Shown: positions 21,801-34,590, counted from the first letter of the stretch. The stretch: DNA of 64,000 nt from Rosellinia necatrix (GCA_021209875.1 JAGYVD010000001.1:1860001-1924000), one strand, 5' to 3'. Translations and numbers: made by a program. The notes: generated by a model from the letters alone, not told the origin.

Positions 21801-23242
21801 GCCGTGTAAGCCATGTAAGATGGAAGCCATGTGAAATTTAGTTATAGGATGCACACGTACAAAATCAGAATAACGAGCTTCGCCATCCAAGCTGTCCAGG
21901 TAAGCAGGCGCCTTATTGACTGCCTTCTCCTATACAGGTATCACCTACTGACAATACTACGTAGGTGTATACACTAACTACCTACCTAGGCGCATGGTTA
22001 TGCAGTACCGACACGAAGCTTCCTCCGGGATGGTTGATACGGAACCACTCCCTCCTACCAGTGGGTGGTACTGATCCGTCCCTCATGTACCCATCCATGT
22101 TGGTGCTATAACGTGGTACCTAGTGCATACTGTTTTCCAAGGCTCTACACACACTAGGCCTCACAATGTAAGTGTGGAAATGCGCTGACTGTGCGCAACA
22201 CCTTACCTAGTGGGAAACAAAATCCCCTCCCATTTTCCACGGTACACAACTGCACTAGACTTGTGCTTGTAATTACACATTTACATACAAGTATGGAGGT
22301 AGGTACACTAACGTGCGCTGAGTAGGACACCGCAGTAGTCTACTGTGCTGCACTGTAAGTTACACTACCTACACTACCCATCCCATCCCATTCCATCCCA
22401 TCTGTCCAATTCATGGCAGGTTGCCGCCCTCAACGGTTTGATTGGGCCTTTCACCGTGCTTTGCCGGGTCAGGTGCCGGTATTTAACCACCCAAGGTAAG
22501 TCGGCAGGTATGTGTAGTACTACTCAATGGCCCTTTGATGACCATCGTCCAAGCTGTTGTAATCTCGGTATAATGGCGAATACATAAACTAGTGCAGGTC
22601 ACCTACTTGTACCTATCCCATGATCTGCCCACGGTAAGATGAGAGACTGCCCACCCCGTTTCACGGCCTACTACACTACGTACACTACGCACACTCATCT
22701 TCTCCGAGTCTACATTCTGGCCCCTACTTAGAGCCGGTACCGACAAGCTATGAAGTGCATTTATAATACCACGTACATGACAGACAAGGTTCTTATTAGG
22801 CAGCTTAGATTGCATGGGACGGCTCCAAACAGCCAAAGCTACCTACCTGGGTTAGGGAGGTATCAGAGCCCGTCAATCCCTTGTATGCACACCATCTCCT
22901 CCACCTCATGTAAATAGTGCCTACCAACCTGGATTGGGTAGCTCCTTATTGCGATGTTGAGGCATATGTCTCCGGCTTGGATACGGGGTGTAATAGATAT
23001 ATGCCGGGTAATATTTCTCTGTTCCCGTTCCAAATCGTCATAAAGATTAATTCATCGGTTGCTCCACCTTCGTAGATCGCCGCACACGCCCGTCGGTGTG
23101 GCAGCTCTCCTGTTCTGCGCCTGTTCTGCGCGCCTGTTCTGGGCAGAGTATGGGGTAGAGGGACAACACGTATAACAACAACAACAACCCCCCCGGTAAC
23201 CGTCTCGACATATGAGATTGCGCCTGGGAGTGAGGGTTTCGA
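18851..23242. other. 4.4-kb spacer rich in TAGG/CCTA palindromes
   Basis: Upstream region of the minus-strand protease-like gene and of the plus-strand surface protein gene. From about 21000 to 22300 it is dense in TAGGTA/TACCTA words, for example the 12-bp palindrome CTACCTAGGTAG at 21332-21343. A near-perfect inverted repeat with 9-bp arms (CCGTGTATG-C-CATACACGG) lies at 20436-20454, and an A/T-rich block at 19920-20000. Frames such as 19102-19554 and 20307-20633 have no recognisable content. Confidence 0.55.
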
Positions 23243-25540
23243 ATGACCTGCCTCTTTTTCCTTGAGCCTCATTCTTGTATTCTTCGGAATGCAAGGCCGG
23301 AGGCGCATCGCAACCTCGTTGGGGCGGCCATAGACCCCAGCAGCCTATCGTCGATTAGGGCTGTAAAACATCTCGCGTGTCAGAGGCACCATGAGAACAG
23401 CACAATGCGCGCTATGGTGGGCGGTGCCTTTGTCTTGCCATGCATTCCATGCATTCCACGCCCCAGCAGCAGCAGCAGGTCTGCCACGCTTCAACCCCTT
23501 CCTTCCAGAAGGAGGATGCTGACCGCTTACGTAGATCATCGCTCCATAGACAGGCCTCACAAGAGGCTGGCCATCAGAAATAACACAATTACTGCTGCGG
23601 AGAGCGCCTCCTTGCCGCATCCCTCAGTCACTATTTCAAGCACCTCGCCCACTACCCCGACGGAGCAGGATGTGTCACCGCCACACTCTTCCTTGGATGC
23701 AGCTCCCGAGGGCGGTTTTGCTGTATCTGGGACTTCGTCTGTTGACGAGGTCAGCATCGCGACCCCAATAGAGAATGAAGGCAAGAAACCATCCCAATTA
23801 TCTCGGTCGTCCGGCACTGGAGCGCGGAATAGCGATGCCAGGGTTTACGGAGATACATTTATAGCCAGTATTACAACACTTGCAAGACCGCCTCTTACAG
23901 CACCACCCGTCTTGGCAAGCCAAGCTAGCTCGGCGAGCCTGGCATTTCCTGCCTTTCCCCTAGGCACGACTAATAATAATGTGACAACAACAACAAGGGG
24001 ATGGTATACTAACTCGTCGACTGCCGCTTTCCCGACTCGCATGACAGGAGTGCCGCCAACAACGACCGATGGTTTCTGCACAGCGACGAGCGACTACGGC
24101 TCATTTGTCACCATCATAGAATATTCCATTATACACACGTGGACGATAACATGGCTGGGGAATCCGGCCGATTATACGCCCCCCTTCCCCACCATAAGTA
24201 CACCCAGACCATGCGCCCCCACGGCGAGCGCAACGGGTAGGTTCACCATCTCAGTGTGCGACAGCTCGGGGCAGTCATGTTCCCTCGTGCACACCACCAC
24301 GGGGGATCCCGTGGCGTCGAGCACGACGGAGCCATGGTGGGTCTGGGTGTCAGACACGTCGGCGATCCGAGGGATGCAGCCGACGCTCACCTTCGTGACG
24401 ACGGACAAAAACCCCGCCGTGGTGTTCCCGACCTCGCTGCCCCCGGACTACGGCGGGCCGCCCGACCCGATGGGAAACGTGCACAGCGCCGCCTACCCCA
24501 ACGAAGTCCAGTCCCCCGCTCCCCCCGACTATGGCAGCGGAGTCACGACGGACCAGAACGTCAGATCGAGGCCCATCACCGACCCCCCACCGATTACGGT
24601 TGTGGTGAAGCCCGGAGTGGTGATCATCGATGGCCAGACGTTTACTAACAACCCGGTGCAGCCAACGTCGACCGTGGTAGTGGATGAGAATACGTTTACC
24701 ATCAACCCAACGCAGGTTATCGGTGCTGGTGCTACGGTTACACGGCCACCTACCAGTAGAATAACAAGCTCCCCGTCGCCCACGAAAACGACCATTGGCC
24801 ACATCGGGGTAGACATCGAGGGCTCGAGCGTGGTCATAGACAAGACTACTTTTACGATTGGGCCCAAGCCCACCACCGTGATTGTACAGGGCCAGACCAT
24901 CACCGTGGGGCCGGGCGCCATCGTCTTCCCCGGCGAGACGCTTGCCATCCCGGCGCCACAGGGCACGACCCGCGTGGCGTTCGGCGCCGAGCTGATAACC
25001 GCCATCGGGTCGGACAAGGTCGTGATCGAGGGGCGGACGCTGACATACGGGCCGGGCTCGGGCACGGTGACGGAGGTCATCGACGGGGACACGATCCTGA
25101 TCGGGCCGTCGGGCGTCGTAGCCCACGGCACGACATACGGCGGCCCCGGGGCGGCCTCGACGGCGGTGCAGTTCGCGGCCGTGGGCGGCGTGACCATCTC
25201 GCAGGTCGGCCCCACGCTCGTGGTGGTGCAGGGCGTCACGCACACCCTCGACCCGCTCGCGGCCACGCCGCAGCCGGAGACGACGACCGTCCTAGGCGGC
25301 GAGACGGTCACGATCGGGCCCAGGGGCGTCGCCATCGACACCTGGACGCTGGACTCGCCCTATGCGTCGACCACGGTCATCACGCCAAGCAACGGCGCGG
25401 CAGTGGCGCTGCCCACGGCCACGGCCGCGGGCGCGAATAAGGAAAACGACGGGCCATCTTGGGCCTCGCGACGCCCAAATCGGGCCCTGACCATCTGCAT
25501 TGCGATGGGTGCCGGTGTCGTGGGGGCTCAGCTCCTCTAG
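23243..25540 (+). CDS. Repetitive Thr/Ser/Val-rich, probably GPI-anchored surface protein
   Basis: A single open frame of 765 residues from ATG 23243. The first 150 residues are unconvincing as a secretory start; a later ATG at 23402 or 23408, or a missed intron, may give the true N-terminus, so the start is uncertain. From about residue 195 the protein is rich in Thr/Ser/Pro. A conserved-looking Cys-containing segment (about 275-345, with DGFCTATSDYGSF and FTISVCDSSGQSCS) follows. Then come degenerate beta-strand repeats of the type VVIDGQTFTNNP / VVVDENTFTINP / VVIDKTTFTIGP / VVIEGRTLTYGP / VVVQGVTHTLDP, separated by GPSGV-like turns. The C-terminus ends in a hydrophobic ALTICIAMGAGVVGAQLL tail, as expected of a GPI-attachment signal. 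Such repeats occur in fungal cell-wall and adhesin-like proteins; adhesion is inferred. The repeat part (24200-25500) is markedly GC-rich. Confidence 0.7.
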   Translation: MTCLFFLEPHSCILRNARPEAHRNLVGAAIDPSSLSSIRAVKHLACQRHHENSTMRAMVGGAFVLPCIPCIPRPSSSSRSATLQPLPSRRRMLTAYVDHRSIDRPHKRLAIRNNTITAAESASLPHPSVTISSTSPTTPTEQDVSPPHSSLDAAPEGGFAVSGTSSVDEVSIATPIENEGKKPSQLSRSSGTGARNSDARVYGDTFIASITTLARPPLTAPPVLASQASSASLAFPAFPLGTTNNNVTTTTRGWYTNSSTAAFPTRMTGVPPTTTDGFCTATSDYGSFVTIIEYSIIHTWTITWLGNPADYTPPFPTISTPRPCAPTASATGRFTISVCDSSGQSCSLVHTTTGDPVASSTTEPWWVWVSDTSAIRGMQPTLTFVTTDKNPAVVFPTSLPPDYGGPPDPMGNVHSAAYPNEVQSPAPPDYGSGVTTDQNVRSRPITDPPPITVVVKPGVVIIDGQTFTNNPVQPTSTVVVDENTFTINPTQVIGAGATVTRPPTSRITSSPSPTKTTIGHIGVDIEGSSVVIDKTTFTIGPKPTTVIVQGQTITVGPGAIVFPGETLAIPAPQGTTRVAFGAELITAIGSDKVVIEGRTLTYGPGSGTVTEVIDGDTILIGPSGVVAHGTTYGGPGAASTAVQFAAVGGVTISQVGPTLVVVQGVTHTLDPLAATPQPETTTVLGGETVTIGPRGVAIDTWTLDSPYASTTVITPSNGAAVALPTATAAGANKENDGPSWASRRPNRALTICIAMGAGVVGAQLL

Positions 25541-27501
25541 CCCACCCATGGCGAACCATGGTCAGGTGCTTAGTTCTCCCCGTGCTAGTGTACACTACCT
25601 CTTACCTACTTGTGCATGGTGTGCTAGCAAGTACTGTATTTTTTAAAAGTACATATGTACATACAATAGTTGGGTAAATGGGGCATTGCAACGCTCGGGC
25701 TTATTATGGCGTACGGTTAAGGGTGGAAAACGGCGTCGGCATTTAGCGGGCAAATGGTCGCCGAAGAAAAAAAAAGGTCCCCTTTTTCTACCGCAGTGTA
25801 CGCAGGTACCTAACATGTGGAATCGTCATTTCACATTAGGTAGGTACCAATATATATGCACTTATGTTTATGTACTTGATAAAATACCCAGAATCCGGGG
25901 TCTGACGATGCCGCCCAAATATGCAAGAACCAAAATAACCAATCAGCCGCAAATCGCATTGCCTGGTAATAATAATATACCGTTGCAGTGCAGTCACTAA
26001 GTAAGTATTTGCTCAAATATTGGCGTGTTGCAATACCAACTCTAGATTAGTGTACAAGCAAGTCCTCGGGTCTCGACAGGTCGCGCTCCGGTAACGCAGC
26101 TGAAAAGTGTCATGGGAGGCGCCATACCGACACGGAGGGACCGTCCTCGTTTACGAACGCCACATAGGTCAAAATCACCAATCACCAGAACGATCAGCGT
26201 CAGCCAAGCGAGGCCAGAGAAGCCCGGCGCTAAACCCCATGCACGTCTCTATTGTACGGCGCAGTGCGGCGTATGGGGCGACGGTGTCTACTACACTACT
26301 GCACATTTGCAGTCGTATGTAGGTAGCGCTTTGAAACCTCGTCAGAGTCAAGGGCAAAAAATACCGGGATTCGCATTCAATCTACTTGCACGGTAGGGCA
26401 AGCAGAGACGAGCAAACAACACGCGATAAGGGGCAGTGATCTGCAACACATGGCCATCGGGAGCATCACTCGAATCACTCGATCCCGGAGCTCTGCTCGG
26501 AGGTACAGTAAACAACAGAAAACGATCGGCGCCGGGCGTGATAAGCGCCGTACGTGATGCGATGACGCCTCCGCGCCCTGCGATCTGCGAGCTGAGGAGT
26601 GTCGATCCCTTCTCTCTGCACGCGAGACGCGAAACAGGCGTCCTCCTGTGACGCTGGCGATGTAACCCGGGTAAACCACCCACAGCACACTGCATACATG
26701 GTACGTACACTACAGGACGGCGACGCACTCCTGTTTTGACGTGTTTGGAAAGGGAACTGGGTTGTTTGCCGATAAATGCATACAGCACATCCATAATCCA
26801 TACATGCACACTTTCCTTGCTTGTACCATACCTACTTGTAATGGTAGTAGGTGGTGTAGTGTACGTAGTAGTGTCCGGTATAATGCAAGCCCACATCCCA
26901 ACGCTGCTCAACGGCCCCATAGGCGCGGGTTTACCCCTGAAGGGAACATTCGCTTCGCTGCTGTACCAATCGTCATGCGGTCCCGCCGGTCGGGTGGTAA
27001 GCTCATGCTTCGATGAAGGCGATGGAAAACCCAAGGAAAACTTGGGGTAACCAACCAAATCAGACAATTGCTTGGCTGGGCGATTCAACGTGGTACACTA
27101 CTATCTAGGGCTGAGAAGATAGGCGGTCCATATCCGGTGATTACAACATTGATGGAATCTATCTATACTACGTGTAGTAGTAGCGTATGTACCTAAGGTA
27201 CGCACATATTGGCATATGCCTCTCTAGCGTATTCAGTATGAGGTATAGGTAGGTTACGTATGAATTATATCGTCCTGGAGCCACTATCTATTGTAACCAT
27301 CAGTTGAGCTCTTTACGATGCACAGGATGTGGTATGTATGTCAAGCGGGAGCGTCGATGGCGCTGTAACTACCCGTACTGAGACACGTCTGGCTTGTGAA
27401 ACCACTTGGTATGGGTCACTTGTACCTGTTACCACAGCTGTGATCCATGTTCGAGGCCGTTTGCTGACAACGTGCGAATCCAGTTTGTACAATGTCATTC
27501 T

Positions 27502-27524
27502 TTGGCCCCCAACTTGGGGGCCAA
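27502..27524. repeat. Perfect inverted repeat, 11-bp arms
   Basis: TTGGCCCCCAA-C-TTGGGGGCCAA: 11-bp arms around a single base, in the gene-free region. Confidence 0.9.
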
Positions 27525-28274
27525 TTAAACCACAGTCGGTAAAGTGCCGGACCAGAGAGGAACAAGGTACACACACGTAGTGCACATACGGTAACTACAG
27601 ACTTGCTTCATACATACACTACTTACGTACACGTGTAGTATATCCATCCATACTTTGTAGGGCCCCTACCCCGACAAGACAGCTTCAAAACAAGACTTGG
27701 ACTAAGATGCACTAGACATGACAGCGCTAGCAAACGAAAAAGGTAAACTCAAGTGAAAAGAGTTCCGACCCTCACCTCTCACTCTACGTTATTCCCGTAC
27801 GCCGGGACCGGATATAACAACGGTAGTGTACCATATCATCGTACATGCACTATGTACCATGAACTAGTAGTGTATATCCAGTCGAAATTAGAGCAATGCG
27901 AAATCACGGGTCGTTTTGGCCGGCTATCGTACCCGAAGGTTGAGGTCCAACCTCAGCTGCGCAGGTAATTTAGTCGATGGCGTACTCGAAACGCCAGCGT
28001 GTCACTCTACATGCTACCTGTCCGGCCAGCGAAGGCGAAACAACAAGGACAACTACAGTACCACAATAAGATACCACGCACGCCCGCCTTCCCGAACCCT
28101 TATCACATGAGTGAGGCTTCAAGCTACAGGGCCCCGAACCGTTCACTACCTAATGTCACCATGGCACTACATACATACATGTACATACATACATAGTTAT
28201 ACATACATAGATAAAACTAGGTACTTACTGTACTTGCAAACAGGTGAGGGCTTAGCGTGATGGCCAGCCACATG

Positions 28275-28297
28275 GCGTTCCCACCGAGTGGGAACGC
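28275..28297. repeat. Perfect inverted repeat, 10-bp arms
   Basis: GCGTTCCCAC-CGA-GTGGGAACGC: 10-bp arms and a 3-base loop. It could form a stable hairpin in RNA from either strand. Confidence 0.9.
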
Positions 28298-30428
28298 GAT
28301 ATGCGCGGTTCTTCTCGCCTAGACTTAGCAGTCGGATTGGAGGCCCACGGTGGTGCTACTGTGAACTTGCTATATTATATACCTACCTATATACATACTA
28401 TCATGTGTATGTATGGTATGAATGTATTGTATCATGATGTAGTTATTTCCACATGTGCATCCGACATTATCATCCCCGAGACCCGTCTGCAGAGTCTATT
28501 CAATAGCACGCCCCTTATCCGTCATCCGTCACCTGGGCCATACCTCTCCATATATCATCTTAAGGCGCATATATCATGCTACATACATCACGCCCACATA
28601 CATCATACTACAAACTAGTAGCGACTTATCTCGACCTGCCCGTCGATAGCGCCGAGTAAGCCGGGCCTCGGACAGTTACTGCCCAGGTTCGGACCCGAAT
28701 CTCCATTCCCGTCCTGTTCGCCCGAAGGCTCCCACGCTGCTCTGCGCTCTGAGGGAGGGGAAGGGGGCATCACTGATAAGAAGAAACGCCAGCCGTTGTT
28801 CCGGCGGGGTTCGATCGATACATACTTACGTGGCGTCCGGAAGACCGACCCAGTATTTTTTTTTTTCTTTCCCCCTGGATGAGGTCACTAGGGGGCGTGC
28901 TCATGCCCTCGTGGAATACAAGTATGGAGTGGTATGGTCAAGCCTATCGGTGCGGCTTGGTGCCCGGCGGCATATAGGTACACACCAGGTAGGTAAGTCA
29001 CCCAAGCCCACGCGTCGTGCGCGTCACGATTGAGAAGACGCTGTCCTGGCTGTAACCTCATAGTCTACCTATAGCATGGAATCAGCATCAATGCTACCCA
29101 GAGTGGTGAGTGGTAGGTGGTGGCGTTGCAGCGACACGCCCGGTTTGCCATCTGGACTGGAGAGACACGCCAGCACTGATATGTCTGTCCGTATGTATGT
29201 ACGTATGTATTAGCCTAGCTGTGTATAAGCTGAGCTGGTCGCTTTGTTGGATCTTGATCATCTTGGGGGGGTTCTCACCCGCAACCCTATGTACTCGCTC
29301 ATACACTACCAGTATGCGGTTCTGTATGCATCCATTTTGTTCAGAGTTATTGAATCATAAGTGACTACGTAGTAGATAGTCTACCCAAGGATGTATCCAG
29401 ATAGGCTTCACATTCCGATCTTCAGCCCAAATGGCCACTACTATCTCGTATACCGGTCCAATCACCTAGCGAGAAAGCAGGGCATTCTACCTTGCAAGTC
29501 CGATATATATGGACATATATATGGACATACATATGGACATACAGATGTACATACTTGTGACCATATTTGTATGTTGATGCTAGGACATAAGATACGATGC
29601 TACTTGTGCCGTAGGTGTATGTAATTTGCTCGCCGAGTCTGGGTCGTGACATAAATCCAATACAATTCTCCAACGACCGACCTACTTGGTTTACAGTACC
29701 ATAGGCCCATAGTACTGTGGTGTACACGTCCCCGGCCAAGCCTCTCGAGCTGACCTGCCGACATCCCAATGCGGGACTTGACTCCGAAGTTTGTCGGAGA
29801 ATCGACCTATAGCGAGATTTAACCGGGCGCGCTCGACCAAGTGGTGCGGATCCCGTCGAATGAGAAGCCGTGCTCCCCCCGGCTTTCGCGGACACGCTAT
29901 GCGCAGTAGTAGGTGCGCCACCAGGTACGAGATGGGCGAACGTGGGACTCGCGCGTGCCTACGTTGTCGTGTGCCAAGCCAGCCATGTTTGCTTCAAGAA
30001 GTAAACGTAAGCGAGCGAGCGAGTAGCAAGTCCAAGGGGTGAAAGAAAGAAAGAAAAACCATTATGGTATGTTTGTTGCTAGTGATGGACGACAACACCC
30101 TTCAACAACACAGGCAGGCGCGCGCCGCCCGCCACACACCACAACTCCACCGGCATACATATTCATACCTACATGGTTACACGTTATACGTTCTATGTAT
30201 GCAATCCAAGGCAAGTACAGTCTACTACTACTACTACAAGGCAAGTACAGTGTTGTCAGGAAAGAACCCCCCCCCTCCCCCTGCCCTCCTCTTTTGCATC
30301 CCCTCAAACCTTGTCCCCCTTCGCGAGCCGTGTTCCGGTGTCATCATCCCCCGTCGGCGAGCACACCGAGACAACCGGGTAGGACACCCACATGGCGACC
30401 GAATACAGCACGGCCGGCAGGGAAGTGC

Positions 30429-30454
<26 letters not shown>
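30429..30454. repeat. GA dinucleotide repeat
   Basis: Thirteen GA units. Confidence 0.95.
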
Positions 30455-30459
<5 letters not shown>

Positions 30460-30812
30460 TGCCTGCTCGTTAGATGCGATATCGCTGCAACTAGGACGCC
30501 CAGTCCCCAGCAAGTCGCCGACCAAAAAAACCGCCTTCTTCACACCGTAGCGTAGGGGAGGGGACTGGCTGGTTCGCTCAGCCTCCCGACGGGCGCGAAT
30601 CAGCTCATTCATCGACAAGCAAACAAGCACAGACGGAACAGACGGGCGGATGGGCGGGCGGACAGACAGAGAGACAGACAGCGGTGTGCTTTAATCTACT
30701 CCCCCCCCCCCAGGCCAGGGAGGAGAACAGAGCCACGCGCCCTCGTGCCCGGACCCCTCTAGCCCTTCTGTCCTCGCCTCTTTGTTATCGCTGTCGCTGT
30801 TTTGTCGTCGTT

Positions 30813-30830
30813 AAAAAAAAAAAAAAAAAA
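30813..30830. repeat. Poly-A run of 18
   Basis: Uninterrupted A18 in non-coding sequence. No retroelement features such as target-site duplication or an upstream coding frame were seen beside it. Confidence 0.9.
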
Positions 30831-33800
30831 TTCGCCCAACTGACGGCGGGGACCGGAACGGGCGGGAACCAGCGTGTGGCCTTGATGGGGATTCGATCGC
30901 CCCCCGATGCGACGCTCGTAAATTCCGGCACTTTGGTAGATAGATTGAGCCCGTGTCTGGGCACCAATGGGGATCCTCCCGCATGGCCCTCCCTCTCCTT
31001 TCCCCCTCCCCCCCGCGCGAAGCGGGCGACAGGTTTCTGCCAAGTGGCTTCGGTAGGTGAAGGGGAGTTGGCGATCCTTTGGTGACATAGGATCGCGCGT
31101 ACGCATTGTGTGTCGCGCATGTATGTATGTTCATCCTGATGGAGATATCCAAGCCGCCCGCTCGCGCGATGCTAAGGAGGGTGGCGTTGCCTCAGATTGG
31201 CCCATGGTTGCTTGCCCCTCCATTGCGGTGTGTTGCCTCCGCCCCTTCCCTTCTCTATGAAACTATACACGGATAGGGATATAAAAAAAAAACGAGCGTG
31301 GGGGAGTGTTGGTTTATTTCGCGGCCTCGTTCGATTCGCCGTCTTGACCCAACGTCGGCTGTGCCGTTCCGACAGGCGAGCGCTCTCGAACACGCAAACC
31401 TCTCCAGGACCGTTCCCTAATTGTAACTACGTATGGTATGTATATCTATCGAGACAGACGCGGGACGTCGTCGGATGTCTGCATCTCCATGACACGGCTG
31501 TTCTCGACCTCTCACGCGAGCACACCATAAGCCAGCCACCCGCTCCAGCCCGCGGAACCGAAGGCACGTCCAGGCGGCGGCGCCCCTAGGCAGAGCGAGC
31601 GCCAGCCAGCCAGCCTATCTAAGCCAACCAGTGCGAGTGCGTGCGAGTAAGTAGTGATGGCGTACGCCGCGCTTCGCCGTTCTATAACGGCATCGCGCAA
31701 AGCTTCGACCTTCGACAGGTCGTTTACAGACGCTAGGTAGATGCTCTCTCCCCAAGTTCGTTTGGTATGTATCATCATGACAGCCGACAGCAAGGGCCTA
31801 GATGCTCAGGTTGACCACCCTTACATACATCGCGCTTCTGACCCTCACGGTACGCGCAGGAGCGCGGTAATAATAGGCAGCCAGTAACACACCTCCCAAC
31901 CTGCTAATTTACACGCCAAGACAACCGTAGGACAGCGTTTGCCGATCCCAGGGATGGCGCCTATTTGCAATGTTGGCCACGCGCAGGCATGTGTCCATGG
32001 CGCACAGCTGTCTGTTACATACAGGTTCTAACCTAGGTGTGTGGTATGGCGATATATAACTCCTAACCACCAGTGTGGCTTGTCCACCTTCCTACTATGC
32101 AAATGGGTTCCCAGATTATCGATCTGCTAGATTACAGTGCCGTGCTAGCCAGAGGGCGAAATACCTAATTCCTATGGTATACATCTATCTCCCCGGTCGG
32201 CATACCTATTTAGGAGGTTTTGTTGGCCTCATCATCAGCCGGACACGGCTTCGAGGTAGACAGGATCATAATCGTCAGCTAGCTCGGCGCTAGAAACCCG
32301 TGCTATCAGGGGGTCCTAGTATGGGAAAAATCCCTCGTCCTGCATACAAGCACACATCTGCGTAGCACGGGCCACAAGGTAAAAGCCCAGCACCCTCGCA
32401 GAACTACAAGCGTCGATTTAGATTTATCATCATGCATCTCAAACGGCGGTTTTTTGACGATCTACCTTGAACTTGCCTAGGAGTGGCCATACCTAGCCTG
32501 GCTAGGAGCGATAGATACGCTTGGAAAAGGAGGGGGAGGGGAATGCTAAGAGAGCATAGTAAGGTGTGTTGTAGATGGGCTCTAGACGAAGCCTCGGATT
32601 CCAACTCTCACGAAGGAAACAATAGCCGTGCTCCGTTCCCTAGGACTTCCGGGGTAATGAGGCGCTCTACGCCTCTTACGAGTATTCCAAAAATTCTCAA
32701 ACGGCCCTTCCAATTATATCTCTGGAATAAGCGTAGTATGTAGTTCGACTATCCCTGGCGATTCTTTCCTGTGGCGTTTATACGGCCTGTCATCCCGAGT
32801 GACAGTTGTCTATACTTAATAGTACACTCTAAGGCCTAGCAAGGGAATTATCCTCGCCACTCTGGAGCTGAGGGGCGAGGCTCTGAGCGTGCGCCAGTTC
32901 ATGGTCTTGACGCGAATACACCCCACGACCTGCGCCGGCGACAGCGTACCGGAGGGTAGATAGTAGATAATGTTGTATTTGTATAAATGACATACTTTGT
33001 TATACGTTTATAGGGTTATTACTACTCGTGGGTGTACAACATATAGATGTGCGCTCACCTACCCCCCTCCTCTTTATAGACAATGTAGGAGGGGTGAAGC
33101 TTAGTTTCTCGCGTATGTCGTGGAGGCCAGGAAAACATCAATGTTATAGAACCTAAATTTTTGTGCCAGATGGCTAAGTCCATGACAGGAGAAGTCACCC
33201 CTGCGTAGCTTTTGTAGCTGACAGTTTTGCTCTCGTTTATATATACGCCTTACGGTATAGTTCGTGAGTATCATACCGAGAAAGACTGATAGCATAGGCC
33301 CGGTAATTATTTCGAGCGACGCGAGAGAGATCGTAGAGAGTAAAATAAAGCGAATGGTGAATATAGCAACGAGATCGTTGAATAACCTTGCATGTCAACA
33401 AGCATTCTCTATCATATTCACTAGGCAAGGCTTGAGTATGCTCCCGAGAATAGACTTTACGGTTCGGCAGTACAAAGGCCCCAATCATCCAATACCTGGT
33501 TTATATCGAGTAAACACACCTCGAGTGCATCTAATTCGTTGTGAGGTGAAATACCACTCGTGGCAGTAACAGAGTGATTTCTATACAAGTACAAGGCTAG
33601 AACACACACATCTAGCGCAGTCCCTCGCATTAGCATGTAAATTGATGCGAATCAGAGGTCAGTCCTTTTCGCAGTTTCAATGATACGTTGCGGAACAGTC
33701 AAGTTGCAGTATTCGTCAATCCCCTCGGCTCCTTATCTATCCCCTATTGATATCTAATCCCCCCTTAATTAATCGTAGCCATCCACCATAGTAACTAGAT

Positions 33801-34590
33801 TACTAACTAACCAGGCGACCCAGGGCCTCATCGTATCTCGAGTATTGCGGCTGATGCCTCATATACCAACTCATCCATCGCTCATAGGCAAGACCACCGG
33901 TGTGTGAAACAGATATACATAGGTCTGCCTCTCTCTGCAACTGTCTCTCGGGAACTATTATGTCGGCAGCATGTACATATATGATAATTCACCCTCGCCC
34001 CTGTTGTTCTGTGGGATATTCCTCAAGCTCCGAGTGGCGCGGAACTAGTCAACAACTTTACTGGCCTTTATACTCTCGAGTTTACTGCCGGGATAGGATA
34101 TTAGTCTAGTTCGCTCTGGCATAGTTGCCTTCCTTATAACCGTGCAAAATATAGGCTGCGCGTTGAACTACGACATAAACGGTTTTCGGCAATGGCTCGG
34201 TAGCAGGACCTTCGAAAATAGGACTGGAAGGAAGAGGCCGAAGAGTTCATCTACGTACCATTTTTGTTACATACGCGCAAATACCATATTCTTGTTACAG
34301 TCCCCAAGGGAGGGAAGAGTGATGTACGTGAGTCACTGGCTAACAATCTCATGGAGACGCTAGGGCGCGATGGACAAATAAGCCTTCGCTCTTCTCGCTA
34401 TGGCCATTGCTAAGCACTTTCTATAACACATACAAGGTGCTGTCAATGCGAGGGCCAGCTATCTGTACGTTTGGCGTTGCCCCTTATCGACGAATTCGAG
34501 CTCGGCTCGTCAGGTCTTGCTCAGACCTCTTAGGGAATTGATAATTGTGGCCATACCGCTCGCGCGCGGCGGCTTCCTAGCCATTCCCAA

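Larger units (their letters stand above)
25541..34590. other. 9-kb region without a recognisable gene
   Basis: Both strands carry many short overlapping frames but none shows a recognisable family, a convincing intron chain or consistent codon bias. Contents: TAGG/CCTA patches (for example 25800-25850, 27180-27260, 28370-28400), perfect inverted repeats at 27502-27524 and 28275-28297, degenerate repeats of an ATATGGACAT-like unit at 29500-29560, a 15-bp direct repeat CAAGGCAAGTACAGT around a CTA run (about 30207-30254), GA and poly-A runs, and AT-richer sequence at 33000-34300. It may hold unrecognised lncRNA, decayed genes or old transposon remains. Confidence 0.5.

Noticed and set aside
24350..25341. 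Long minus-strand open frames of about 270-300 codons
   Set aside because: They mirror the GC-rich repeats of the plus-strand surface protein and have no start context, introns or recognisable domain.
26348..27088. Minus-strand frame of about 246 codons
   Set aside because: Low-complexity composition, no family, overlapping equal-quality frames on the other strand; most likely chance.
30784..30832. Poly-A run as the tail of a retroposon
   Set aside because: No target-site duplication or upstream element sequence could be identified, so it is listed only as a homopolymer.
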